DNA of 64,000 nt from Melioribacteraceae bacterium (lineage in GTDB: Bacteria > Bacteroidota > Ignavibacteria > Ignavibacteriales > Melioribacteraceae). Under the pieces are notes generated by a model, which saw only the letters and a list, made by a program, of their open reading frames with translations, did no database searches and was not told the origin of the DNA. Positions 56,177-64,000 of the stretch are shown here, piece after piece. Each line of letters starts with the position of its first letter. The stretch's first letter is position 1. The position numbers and the translations under genes are program-made. The DNA is taken from the NCBI GenBank assembly GCA_021647785.1, contig JAKIUC010000007.1, positions 1 through 64,000 on the forward strand, in the 5' to 3' direction.

Positions 56177-58603
56177 TTACAATGCAATAGAGTTTATTCC
56201 AATTACAAAACTATTTTCGTTTGTGTGATTTAATCTCCAAGTAAACTCAAGTTTCAGCGGAATTAGTTGATGCCCAATGCCAAAGCCGAGTTCGTAGAGT
56301 GGTTTAATAAATTCACGATAAGAATTGTTTAATGAATTTTTATTAATTACTTTTGATTCATCCGAAATAGAGAGCCATGCAACATTAAAGTGTGCGTCTA
56401 AACTCATTCGAGCATCTTTTAATAGTGGGATTCTTAATATCTTAAAGAGTTCATCATTAAACTGATATTGCGAAGTGATAGTAAAAACACGGTCTCCGAG
56501 ATACTTAAAAATAGGAACAGTACGGAAAGTGTAATTTTTACCAAGTGGCAAGATGTTACCAGGCAGTGCCGTCATTAACTGAAATGGTATTGGACCCGAT
56601 GAATAGAGACCTTTAGCGGAAATAGTATATTTTGTTGATTTAAAAGAATTGAAACTAATATACAAATTCATTTTGTAAATCTGGAAATCGAGATTGCTCC
56701 TCATTTTCGATTTATTACTAAATATTACTTCACCATCCAAAGTAAAATACGATTTACCTTGCGAAGTACGCCTTCTGAAATATCCATCTTCAATAAATTT
56801 TCTAAAATCGAATTTAAAGTTTGTAGAGAGTGTTACAATTTTCCCTTCAAATATTGGCTTGCTTGGTTCATATAAATCATTCTTTTTGAAAAATGAAAAC
56901 TCTGTATTCACAAAACTATTTTTATCTGTTCGGTTATTTATTCCAAAACCTAAATCGAGAATTGGGAGTACTGCCTCAGTTATATTAAGGTTAAATCCGT
57001 TTGTGTAAAAGTAATTTCTAAAATCGTAATGCCCAAAGAGAGAGGTTAATGTTGAAAGAAATTTCCCATATTCATCAGATTCACTAAAGAGAATATCCAA
57101 TTTATTAAAGGCAGTGAATGATATTTTTATTGTTCTATAAGCACCCAAAAGATAGGAGGCTGTAGCATCCCACTTAAATTTTTTATCAGCAAAACCGTAG
57201 TTAATATCGAGTGAGCCAGAAAGCCGTTTGCTTTGTGAGTTATAGTAATATAACCCAGCATTCAAGGCACTTCCTTCCACTTTATTGAAATGATAAAGGT
57301 TTATTATTCCGGTTGTTGAGAAGTTTTCGTTTATCCAAATTTGAGGGGAGAACCACAAGAACCTATCCCAGAAAGTTTTGGGAATGGCTTCAATGCTGTC
57401 AATTCTTCTGTATGCTTTAATCTCCTCAAGGCTATTGGGAATTTTCTGATTTCTACTCCAATAAGTTGAATCCATTTTGTCTGCTTCTAATAAAACTTTT
57501 AGAACCACCATATCAAAATAATCAGGATCAATTTTAGGGTTTATTTTATAATCATAGAGTACCGATTCTATTGCAAAAGCAAACTTTGCCATTCCCAAAA
57601 TATTTCCACTAATAAAAAGACGATAGTCAATAGGCATGTGGATAGAATCAGTGTATGAGAGATATTGCTGCACAACATTTACTTGTGTAAAAATTCCACC
57701 AGGGTTGGCTGCATCGTTAAGGTTAACATCAAGCTTAATTAAATTGAACGTGCCATCGGTTATGTAAAGATTTCCATAAAAGCCCGGATCGGATGGGTAG
57801 TCTGGTTCAAACTGAATATGAAAAACGGTTTGGTTATCTATGGCAAGAGTATCCTTTATAAAATAGTAATAGTAATCCAAAGCATTATCGGCAATGGGGC
57901 TAAGGAGTTCACGATTAAAAAACCGAATGTCATCAGAATAAAAGTTTTGAATTACCCTCCCACCAGTTAACATATTTATTGTTGAAGGAAAGTTTGCAGA
58001 TTGTTTTTGAGCTACAATTTCCTCTTTATAATTATTTGGTTTCTGGAAATAACCTTTGCTTTCATTCTCTAAAATTCCGGTAATCTTTAACTCGGCGGTA
58101 TCCTTTATGCCAAGCCCTAACCCTGCACTGTTAGAACCAGCAGAGATATCTTGTGTTGTTTTAATAATTCCTTTTGTAAAAGCGTTAAATTGATACGAGT
58201 TTAATTTTTTGTTTCTAACATTTTTTGTTTTAATTGCTTCTCTAATTATTTCGAATGCAGGGTTCTCTTGCGGTAAAACGGTTATTTCATCAAGTTTAAC
58301 AGAGGTGCGGTTAAGTTTAAAGTTTATTGGAATATCCATATTTACATGTAACGAAATTGTATCGGACTTATATCCAATAAAGGAAGCAACCAACTTATAG
58401 TCTCCTCTGTTTAGGTGGAGTATATATTTTCCATCAATGTTTGAAGATGTTCCGAGAGATGTACCCACCACTTGAATATTAGCAAAGCCCAATGCTCTTT
58501 TGGAGTTTCTATCTGTGATGGTTCCATCGATTGAAAATAATTGTCCAAATAAAATAGTAGGACTTAAAAATAAAAAGAAATAGAAAAAAAATGATTTCTT
58601 CAA
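56177..58603 (-). CDS. DUF5686 outer-membrane protein with carboxypeptidase-regulatory domain
   Basis: The protein has 808 residues. A signal peptide (ending LFGQ near 21) and a carboxypeptidase-regulatory-like domain (FSIDGTITDRNSKRALGFANIQVVG, about 23-105) precede the DUF5686 region (NPAFEIIREAIKTKNVRNKKLNSY...FNAFTKG) and a C-terminal beta-barrel with alternating aromatic strands, ending in SIAL. Members are abundant outer-membrane proteins of Bacteroidota of uncertain function. The start is TTG, the only codon that keeps the basic signal-peptide start. It converges with the HTH gene (8-bp gap), and its own promoter lies beyond the terminator upstream. Confidence 0.83.
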   Translation of the reverse strand: MKKSFFFYFFLFLSPTILFGQLFSIDGTITDRNSKRALGFANIQVVGTSLGTSSNIDGKYILHLNRGDYKLVASFIGYKSDTISLHVNMDIPINFKLNRTSVKLDEITVLPQENPAFEIIREAIKTKNVRNKKLNSYQFNAFTKGIIKTTQDISAGSNSAGLGLGIKDTAELKITGILENESKGYFQKPNNYKEEIVAQKQSANFPSTINMLTGGRVIQNFYSDDIRFFNRELLSPIADNALDYYYYFIKDTLAIDNQTVFHIQFEPDYPSDPGFYGNLYITDGTFNLIKLDVNLNDAANPGGIFTQVNVVQQYLSYTDSIHMPIDYRLFISGNILGMAKFAFAIESVLYDYKINPKIDPDYFDMVVLKVLLEADKMDSTYWSRNQKIPNSLEEIKAYRRIDSIEAIPKTFWDRFLWFSPQIWINENFSTTGIINLYHFNKVEGSALNAGLYYYNSQSKRLSGSLDINYGFADKKFKWDATASYLLGAYRTIKISFTAFNKLDILFSESDEYGKFLSTLTSLFGHYDFRNYFYTNGFNLNITEAVLPILDLGFGINNRTDKNSFVNTEFSFFKKNDLYEPSKPIFEGKIVTLSTNFKFDFRKFIEDGYFRRRTSQGKSYFTLDGEVIFSNKSKMRSNLDFQIYKMNLYISFNSFKSTKYTISAKGLYSSGPIPFQLMTALPGNILPLGKNYTFRTVPIFKYLGDRVFTITSQYQFNDELFKILRIPLLKDARMSLDAHFNVAWLSISDESKVINKNSLNNSYREFIKPLYELGFGIGHQLIPLKLEFTWRLNHTNENSFVIGINSIAL

Positions 58604-58656
58604 AGAGGTCTCATGTACATCTGTTAAAATAGAACTATTTTAGTTCAGAATATAAA

Positions 58657-58684
58657 AAAAGTCTCAATAAAAATTGAGACTTTT
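58657..58684 (-). terminator. Intrinsic terminator of cassette ABC
   Basis: A 12-bp perfect stem (AAAAGTCTCAAT / ATTGAGACTTTT) with a four-base loop is followed, in the minus direction, by a T-run (the A-run at 58654-58660). It lies 56 bp past the stop of the last gene of the minus-strand pilin-like cassette and 54 bp before the DUF5686 start. Confidence 0.85.
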
Positions 58685-58739
58685 AAATATTCCTCATTCT
58701 TCAGGGATGGAATGAGAAACGTTTTAAATATAAATTAAA

Positions 58740-60137
58740 CTATTGACCATCTTTAATTATTTTTTTCTCTAACCATGTAACCACCTCCCATTTTTTAGTA
58801 TCCGGAAAAAACGGCGGTACAAATCTTAATACACGTTCATCATAATCTTGAACAAATTTGTAGCCTTTATATGGACCTGACCAATTATAGTGAGCAGTTA
58901 CTCTAACAGTATTTGAAGTGATACCACCAAATATTTTCCAACTGGCAAGGTAGCCGTCATTGTTAACCAAATTATTATCGGGACCAACATTTCCAGTTAA
59001 CGAAAACATAGTTGCTTGCGTATGAATATCATCATGTTTAGTATCGTCATTATATTTTATTCTTATGTTACTTTCTGCAATAAGTCCTAACATATCGTCT
59101 TTATCTGGGTAGGTTGCTGGGTCTTCATTAAAACTATACATTAAATCATCCGTTTGAAAAATCTTACCGCTTCCTGATAACCCGCGCTTGCTTGCAACAA
59201 TGGTGGCTTGACCATTTAGAGTTCCTTTCACAAATACATTCCCCCTTTCAACATAAATCATCCCATTAGGAGTTAATGAATCTAATGGAACAGTCTCTTC
59301 AGCAGACCAACTTCCTGAACCAATTTTTTGCTGATATTTTACATCACCATTTTCTATAAATTCAATACGTACCTGTGTTTTTAAGTTAGAACTCGTTGTA
59401 TCTGTAAATACTTTTCCGTTAGCAATTGCAGCAGCATGCATTCCTGTGGTATCAAACTCTAATGGAATATCAACCCCTGAATTAAAACCTGCTTGAAATT
59501 CGGGAGGAGGGGGAGAATTGTACATAGTATGACCATTCTGATATGTCACCTTTCCTGTAAAAACTGGAGAACCCCAAGTTTTGAGATTACCTTGAGCATG
59601 AAATGGTCCACTAAAAGTATCACCAGTTGCAGGAATTGCTGTAATCCTATTATAAAAATTGCCATATTTTGCAAAAGAGCTTGGTCTTAAAACAATAATT
59701 ACTTCGTTCTCTAATATATCATTATCAGGCATAGCTTCTGTGATAGGAGATATTCCATTTATATTGTATTTCGATTGTGCATGTATAGCTACTAATTTAT
59801 TCATTAACGGATTAGCAACAGTGTTACCATTCGGAAGAGTTAACAGTGTATCTGAAAGAGAAGGAATTGCAGAAGTTCTTACAGTTTTAAGAGTATATTC
59901 TCCACCATTAAATTGAATGTCTTCATAGTTGCCATCATCCTCCCAGTTTTTATCTAAAAATATTTTATTTGCTGCAATATTAGCTGCACTTACAGCAATA
60001 TTATAAGCCTGTGCATTAGCAAGATATTCAGCAACATTATCTATAGTTCTGGTTGAAAGAGAATTAAATCTATGCCCGAACATTAAAAATATTGTACTAA
60101 ATGCTAATACTAATAAAATTGCTGCTTTTCCTCCCAT
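58740..60137 (-). CDS. Large pilin-like surface protein (cassette gene C)
   Basis: The 465-residue protein has almost no leader: MGGK leads straight into a hydrophobic helix (about 5-22) and then an amphipathic helix with NVAEYLANAQAYNIAVSAANIAANKI, the layout of PilX-like type IV pilus components. The rest is beta-rich (FSGPFHAQGNLKTWGSPVF; NGMIYVERGNVFVKGTLNGQATIVA; SKRGLSGSGKI). The protein encoded at the end of the window has the same N-terminal plan and matching segments (TYTVKEV for YTLKTV). No enzyme motif was found. It is the third gene of the cassette, 9 bp after gene B, with an AGGAGTTAGTT ribosome site. It is probably exported and membrane-anchored or part of a pilus tip. Confidence 0.65.
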   Translation of the reverse strand: MGGKAAILLVLAFSTIFLMFGHRFNSLSTRTIDNVAEYLANAQAYNIAVSAANIAANKIFLDKNWEDDGNYEDIQFNGGEYTLKTVRTSAIPSLSDTLLTLPNGNTVANPLMNKLVAIHAQSKYNINGISPITEAMPDNDILENEVIIVLRPSSFAKYGNFYNRITAIPATGDTFSGPFHAQGNLKTWGSPVFTGKVTYQNGHTMYNSPPPPEFQAGFNSGVDIPLEFDTTGMHAAAIANGKVFTDTTSSNLKTQVRIEFIENGDVKYQQKIGSGSWSAEETVPLDSLTPNGMIYVERGNVFVKGTLNGQATIVASKRGLSGSGKIFQTDDLMYSFNEDPATYPDKDDMLGLIAESNIRIKYNDDTKHDDIHTQATMFSLTGNVGPDNNLVNNDGYLASWKIFGGITSNTVRVTAHYNWSGPYKGYKFVQDYDERVLRFVPPFFPDTKKWEVVTWLEKKIIKDGQ

Positions 60138-60146
60138 AACTAACTC

Positions 60147-60731
60147 CTATCTTTGGTTTCTGTTTCTGGATGACATTCGTATTTGTCTCCAGGCTGTTTT
60201 TGCATAAGTTGTATCGTATCCATAAACATCTTCAATTTCTATATCTATTTGTATAGTCTCTATGTTTCCTAAACTACCAACTATAGGTAGTGCTAATGTA
60301 TCACCTAAATAATTGAAATAGGATAATTCAAATTTTGTTATACCCATATTTGATGCTAAAGGAGTGCCGCCATTTTCACTTCTATATAACATTTTATCAT
60401 TAGGGTTTGGGGTGTTTAATAGTTCACTTGCGGGACCAATTGAATATCTAATTGTATCTCCATCAACAAGAAAAGCGATAGATGAACTATCTGCAAAAGT
60501 AATTGCAGATGCAGAAGGATTAGCATTAGCCCAATCTGAAGTATATCCCATTTGCCGAAAATCGAATTCAATTAGTTTTACAACTTCCACCAGATTTTCT
60601 TGTAAAATTGCATCACCATTAAAAATATATGAATTACGTACAGCCGCATCATTTAGTCTTAATAAAATCATTAAGAGAAGCCCACCTATAACAATGGAGC
60701 CTAAAATATCTAATAAAGTACTAAATCCCAT
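60147..60731 (-). CDS. PilW-like pilin-like protein (cassette gene B)
   Basis: The 194-residue protein begins MGFSTLLDILGSIVIGGLLLM. The Gly-Phe junction and an acidic residue six positions in recall a class III prepilin with a one- or two-residue leader, although the usual Glu-5 is Asp-like. After the helix, LVEVVKLIEFDFRQMGY resembles PilW-type proteins. The C-terminal segment with NPNDKMLYRSENGG and KFELSYFNYLGD is shared with the gene at 62.2 kb. It follows gene A by 9 bp. The role is inferred as a minor pilin or membrane-anchored surface component. Confidence 0.65.
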   Translation of the reverse strand: MGFSTLLDILGSIVIGGLLLMILLRLNDAAVRNSYIFNGDAILQENLVEVVKLIEFDFRQMGYTSDWANANPSASAITFADSSSIAFLVDGDTIRYSIGPASELLNTPNPNDKMLYRSENGGTPLASNMGITKFELSYFNYLGDTLALPIVGSLGNIETIQIDIEIEDVYGYDTTYAKTAWRQIRMSSRNRNQR

Positions 60732-60740
60732 TACTTCCTC

Positions 60741-61286
60741 TTAAAATGCAAAATTACTTTGAATAACAGACATAACAATTGTATCAGGAAAAGCTTTATA
60801 AGCAGTATTTCCCATCACACCAGAAGTAACCATAACAGTAAGTTTTTTGTGCCATGTTCTGTTGGGAACATAAACATCTGGGTTATTAGAATTTACATAT
60901 CCCACAACACAATTAATATCAAAATAATCTGAAAACATACCTTGAAAAGGATTCCTTGAAATAGCAGTATCCTCCGTGTTAAAACTTAATCCATTAAAAT
61001 CATCAAAATCATTAAATGTTTTATAATCCTCACCTACTTCTGGTCCTAAATTTAAAGTAAGGTTATTTAAGTTAGTAACAATAACTGTTGTATCAACAGA
61101 GAATTCATCAAAAGCTTTTCCTGTAGCTTCCTCAATAATTGAAGCAGCTACCGAAACCGCTTGCAGTTTAACTTTCGATTCTAACATTACGTAATCAGTC
61201 ATAAGAAAACCATTAGTTATTCTCAATATTACTATTGATAGTAATACCAAAGCTCCTAACGATATCATCATTTGTCCTGTTCCCAT
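60741..61286 (-). CDS. Small membrane-anchored pilin-like protein (cassette gene A)
   Basis: The 181-residue protein starts MGTGQMMISLGALVLLSIVIL, a single N-terminal helix with hardly any leader. A helical stretch (VKLQAVSVAASIIEEATGKAFDEF) and a beta-rich domain with LGPEVGEDYKTFNDFDDFNGLSF follow. The same landmarks occur in the gene starting at 61.7 kb, so the two are homologues. It is the first gene of the minus-strand cassette and lies opposite its homologue across a 436-bp gap. No named family was recognised. Confidence 0.65.
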   Translation of the reverse strand: MGTGQMMISLGALVLLSIVILRITNGFLMTDYVMLESKVKLQAVSVAASIIEEATGKAFDEFSVDTTVIVTNLNNLTLNLGPEVGEDYKTFNDFDDFNGLSFNTEDTAISRNPFQGMFSDYFDINCVVGYVNSNNPDVYVPNRTWHKKLTVMVTSGVMGNTAYKAFPDTIVMSVIQSNFAF

Positions 61287-61361
61287 AAAAACATCAATCT
61301 TTATTTTTTATTTATTTAAATATATAAAGTATTGATATCAAATATCGTGCTATAAGTCAAC

Positions 61362-61383
61362 ACATATTTTAATTAAAATATGT
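61362..61383. promoter_or_regulatory. 22-bp perfect palindrome between the divergent cassettes
   Basis: ACATATTTTAATTAAAATATGT is a perfect palindrome 75 bp before gene A. A possible sigma-70-like promoter reads TTGACA (61418-61423), 17 bases, TACCAT (61441-61446) on the plus strand. The remaining part of the 436-bp gap has no coding frame of note. The palindrome may be an operator for a dimeric regulator. Confidence 0.45.
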
Positions 61384-61722
61384 AGCCAAAAAAAATATAG
61401 ATTTTACAGAGGTAATTTTGACATGTTGTTTTGTAGAAAATACCATTTTATGGGATATGATTGTGAGGTGACTTTGTTCAAGAGACTACTTCATACCCAT
61501 AGGGGATACCTTTCTCTGTAGGACTTGGAGGAAGACACATTACTGGAATGAAATTTGATTCAAGCTAAAGTTATCCATGAAATAATTTAGATGGTACTAA
61601 ACAAACTAAAAAATTTTTCGATATATATCACAGTACATTATATCTTATTTTTATATATTTAGTGTATATGAAAGATTATGGTTCTAAAATTAAAGACTGA
61701 AAAAAATTATAGGTAACTAATT

Positions 61723-62208
61723 ATGAACGGTGGACAGCAATTAATGGTACTTGGAGCACTTGTAATGCTCTCTTATTTAGTACTAAGTATTGGAAATACG
61801 AGTAATGTTCAACTTGAAGCTGCTCTATTAAACGAAAGTATTATTTCTGGTTCTGCCTTAGCTCAATCACTAATGGAAGAAATTCAGAGCAGAGCTTTTG
61901 ATGAAAATACTATTTCTCAGGCAATTGCATCTTCAGATGAATTAACTTCAAGTAACTCATTTGGTCCTGACGGAGAGGAGGTTGCTCCATCAGATTTTAA
62001 TGACATTGATGATTATGATGGATATTCTGTAACCTATTCTCTCAGCAGAATGGGAGAGTTTAGTGCAGAGGTGGATGTCTATTACATAGCAGAGTTTGAG
62101 CCGGAAACACCCTCTTTAGAACGAACATTCTCAAAGAGAATTGATATAACAATCTCTAATGCTGCTATAGATGCGAACATAGTTTTTACTTCTATTGTTT
62201 CATATTAA
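61723..62208 (+). CDS. Small membrane-anchored pilin-like protein (cassette gene A')
   Basis: The 161-residue homologue of the gene at 60.7 kb begins MNGGQQLMVLGALVMLSYLVL, with ALAQSLMEEIQSRAFDEN and SFGPDGEEVAPSDFNDIDDYDGYSV matching the partner protein position by position. The remaining residues differ, so the duplication is not recent. The weak AGG upstream of the ATG gives a poor ribosome site. It is the first gene of the plus-strand cassette; gene B' follows after 35 bp. Confidence 0.65.
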   Translation: MNGGQQLMVLGALVMLSYLVLSIGNTSNVQLEAALLNESIISGSALAQSLMEEIQSRAFDENTISQAIASSDELTSSNSFGPDGEEVAPSDFNDIDDYDGYSVTYSLSRMGEFSAEVDVYYIAEFEPETPSLERTFSKRIDITISNAAIDANIVFTSIVSY

Positions 62209-62243
62209 ATTTAAATTAGTAATTAAATATTAGCGAGGTTATT

Positions 62244-62822
62244 GTGGCTAGTTTATTAGATGTTTTAGGGGCAACTGTAATTGCAGGTTTTATTATACTT
62301 ATGATAATTCAACTGAATGCCCGCATGGTTACGTCATCAATGGATATGTTATCGGGAACTATTACACAAAGTGATGCAGCACTTTCAGCTTCAATTATAG
62401 AACATTATATGTATAAAATCGGTCATAGGGCAACATCAAATAAAATTTCTATCGCTGATTCTAACATGATTAAATTTTGTGGTGATATCGATAATGATTC
62501 ATCGGTTGATACCGTTACATTTTATCTCGATGAAGAAAATGATTTTACTGATACAGACAACCCAAATGATAAAGGATTATATAGAATAGAAAATAATGGG
62601 GCTGCTGTAATTACTTCTATCGTATCAAAATTTGAATTATCTTATTTTGATTCTATTGGCACGCAACTTGATTTTGGTTCGTTAGGTAGTCAGACAGTTA
62701 GAGATAAAATAAGAAGTATCAAAATTTTTATTGAATTTGAAGCAGCTTTTTCTATTGATGATTTTTACCAAGGTGTTACTTGGAAAAGAGTTATTAGACC
62801 AAAAAATATTTCTGCAATATAA
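62244..62822 (+). CDS. PilW-like pilin-like protein (cassette gene B')
   Basis: The 192-residue homologue of the gene at 60.1 kb starts at GTG with GAGG five bases upstream. It begins MASLLDVLGATVIAGFIILM, and shares NPNDKGLYRIENNG and SKFELSYFDSIGT with its partner. The central region (NMIKFCGDIDNDSSVDTVTFY) contains a Cys and acidic residues not seen in B. It is separated from the next gene by 12 bp. The role is inferred as for gene B. Confidence 0.65.
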   Translation: MASLLDVLGATVIAGFIILMIIQLNARMVTSSMDMLSGTITQSDAALSASIIEHYMYKIGHRATSNKISIADSNMIKFCGDIDNDSSVDTVTFYLDEENDFTDTDNPNDKGLYRIENNGAAVITSIVSKFELSYFDSIGTQLDFGSLGSQTVRDKIRSIKIFIEFEAAFSIDDFYQGVTWKRVIRPKNISAI

Positions 62823-62834
62823 GGAAGAATAGAT

Positions 62835-64000
62835 ATGGGACGTGCAGCATTAATAATAGTAATAGGTAGTATTGTTATTCTTGGCATATTAAATATGAAC
62901 ACGATTAACAAACTTTCAAATGCAACTCAAAATTCAGTAGAGTATCATAATAGCATTGGAGCTAGAAATATTTGCAATACTATGGTTGAACTTATTCTTG
63001 CAAAATTAGCTGATGATGCAGATTATAGAGTTTTGGTAGCTGAAACGAAAAGTTTTTTTGACGGAACAGCAACATATACTGTAAAAGAGGTTGGGTCAAT
63101 TGATGGAGGAGGTGATGATGATCTCGGGGATGATCATGGCGATGATCACGGAGACGACCATGGTGATGACCACGGGGGCGATCACGGTGATGATCACGGA
63201 GGCGACCATGGAGATGACCACGGGGACGATCACGGTGATGACCATTCGTATAATCTAAAAAACTTAGATAATCCTAATTTCCAAAAAGTTTTTAATAAGC
63301 CAAATAATTATGCGGGGTTTTTCAATTTTGACATAGAACACTTTAGTATAGATTTTTGGGATGACCATGGAGACGATCATGGTGATGACCATGGAGATGA
63401 CCATGGAGACGATCATAGTGATGACCACGGCGATGATCATGGAGACGATGACCATGGAGATGGTGTAGATGAGGATTCAATATCAGAGCATATAATAATT
63501 AAAATTTCTGTTTCTGCTGAGTTAGGCGGTGTTAATCAATCTGCAACTGTATATGTTTCAGTACCAGTGGATGGATATGTACCTGATGCAGTTTTGGCTA
63601 CTATTACTACAAATAACTCAATCCGAACAGTAGGTTCTTTAGTAGTTGATGGCAGAAACCATACTACCGAAGGTATCTTAAGAGAAAATATGGGAACTGT
63701 TGGAATATGGACCACAAGTACTTTTACACAGTCTGGAAATTCAAAAATTGGCGGAACTAGTAGTGCAGTAGATTATACCCCTTCAAAACCAGGAGACCCC
63801 AATATTATAAAAACTTCACAATCATGGGGCGATGGTTCTTATCCAAACTCGCCCGATAAAGTACTCGGTGGCGAAAGTGAAGGCTTCCCTGAGGGAACGT
63901 TAAAAGCTTTTGCTCAAAATCCTGCTAATGAAGGGAGTCAATATGTAACAAACCCAGCACACCTTACTTTTCCGCTATCTGGGGTTACATATGTAGAGTT
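62835..64000 (+). CDS. DDHG-repeat pilin-like protein (cassette gene C'), cut by window end
   Basis: The frame stays open for 388 codons to the window edge, so the C-terminus is missing. It starts MGRAALIIVIGSIVILGIL (one membrane helix), then a helical part and TATYTVKEVGS, which aligns with the large protein at 58.7 kb. Two blocks of the tetrapeptide DDHG follow (ten units near residues 99-138, eight near 176-208), separated by a 37-residue linker. Next come SEHIIIKISVSAELGG, a beta-rich region and TFPLSGVTYVE. A strong AAGGAAG site precedes the ATG. The His/Asp repeats suggest metal binding, but this is inference. Confidence 0.7.
   Translation, partial: MGRAALIIVIGSIVILGILNMNTINKLSNATQNSVEYHNSIGARNICNTMVELILAKLADDADYRVLVAETKSFFDGTATYTVKEVGSIDGGGDDDLGDDHGDDHGDDHGDDHGGDHGDDHGGDHGDDHGDDHGDDHSYNLKNLDNPNFQKVFNKPNNYAGFFNFDIEHFSIDFWDDHGDDHGDDHGDDHGDDHSDDHGDDHGDDDHGDGVDEDSISEHIIIKISVSAELGGVNQSATVYVSVPVDGYVPDAVLATITTNNSIRTVGSLVVDGRNHTTEGILRENMGTVGIWTTSTFTQSGNSKIGGTSSAVDYTPSKPGDPNIIKTSQSWGDGSYPNSPDKVLGGESEGFPEGTLKAFAQNPANEGSQYVTNPAHLTFPLSGVTYVE
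63129..63248 (+). repeat. 12-bp coding repeat block 1 (10 DDHG-type units)
   Basis: Ten consecutive 12-base units of the form GAYGAYCAYGGN encode DDHG. Two units read GDHG and the last DDHS. Third codon positions vary freely, so the amino acids rather than the DNA are conserved. Confidence 0.9.
63360..63458 (+). repeat. 12-bp coding repeat block 2 (8 DDHG-type units)
   Basis: Eight units, seven of 12 bases and a final one of 15 (DDDHG), resume after a 111-bp unique linker. One unit reads DDHS. The codon choice differs from block 1 (CAT more often than CAC). The complement also has an open frame here, but it is only a product of the repeat. Confidence 0.88.

Noticed and set aside
63264-63455. 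Minus-strand frame rich in Met, Val and Ile over the DDHG repeats
   Set aside because: It is the reverse-complement reading of the 12-bp coding repeats, with no ribosome site; the plus-strand gene explains it.
63129-63458. Repeat array considered as CRISPR
   Set aside because: Units are 12 bp without spacers and stay in the reading frame of a protein.
1-64000. tRNA or rRNA genes
   Set aside because: No cloverleaf with a GTTCRANNC arm and CCA-end stem, and no rRNA-like stretch, was noticed in the gaps. A tRNAscan run would settle it.

Overview
The window is AT-rich (roughly one third G+C by eye) and gene-dense. It most likely comes from an Ignavibacteria-like member of the Bacteroidota/Chlorobi (FCB) group. 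Evidence: two large secreted proteins end in type IX secretion (T9SS) sorting domains of the QNYPNPFNPST type common in Ignavibacteria; there is a PorV/PorQ-like barrel, TonB-dependent receptors with carboxypeptidase-regulatory N-termini, DUF5686, DUF4175 and DUF4159 proteins, and menaquinone genes. Many starts have readable Shine-Dalgarno motifs (GGAGG, AAGGAG), and several genes start with TTG or GTG. No rRNA, tRNA, CRISPR array or complete insertion sequence was seen.

Layout. (1) 1-6.8 kb: a TOTE-type primase-helicase with a C-terminal phospholipase-D-like domain and a SWIM/SNF2 helicase, followed by two broken genes: an internally deleted AAA_14/DUF4143 ATPase and an N-terminal fragment of a second TOTE protein. 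(2) 6.8-12.1 kb, minus strand: a ygeW-ygeY-ssnA-like catabolic cluster, of the kind tied to selenium-linked and anaerobic purine breakdown, ending with a tryptophan-synthase-beta-like PLP enzyme. (3) 12.5-32.5 kb, plus strand: two tandem pairs of TonB receptor plus secreted partner, a PorV-like barrel, a TIG/propeller lipoprotein, a propeller protein with starch-module-like domains and a 1369-residue GH13 amylase. This reads as a secreted alpha-glucan utilisation locus without SusD. (4) 32.5-33.1 kb: gene remnants (glycine-zipper protein, HEPN domain). (5) 33.1-36.1 kb: SpoIIE-type phosphatase, lipid kinase and PlsC acyltransferase. (6) 36.2-46.3 kb, minus strand: Fic protein, acetyltransferase, TRAP permeases, DUF4175, DUF4159, PdxB, rhomboid and SRPBCC genes, many overlapping. 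(7) 46.4-50.3 kb, plus strand: histidine kinase, TPR protein and AroE. (8) 50.3-58.6 kb: MORN-repeat protein, a menaquinone block (thioesterase, menE, menC, menA), a helix-turn-helix/membrane fusion and a DUF5686 outer-membrane protein. (9) 58.7-64 kb: two divergent three-gene cassettes encoding short membrane-anchored, pilin-like proteins.

The last region is the best candidate for an undescribed system. The two cassettes are mirror images in gene order (A-B-C), with recognisable homology between A and A' and between B and B'. The final gene, cut by the window edge, carries 18 DDHG-type tetrapeptide repeats in two blocks. Intergenic DNA across the window also holds many REP-like palindromes, one of them flanked by a 17-bp direct repeat at the 3' end of a gene.
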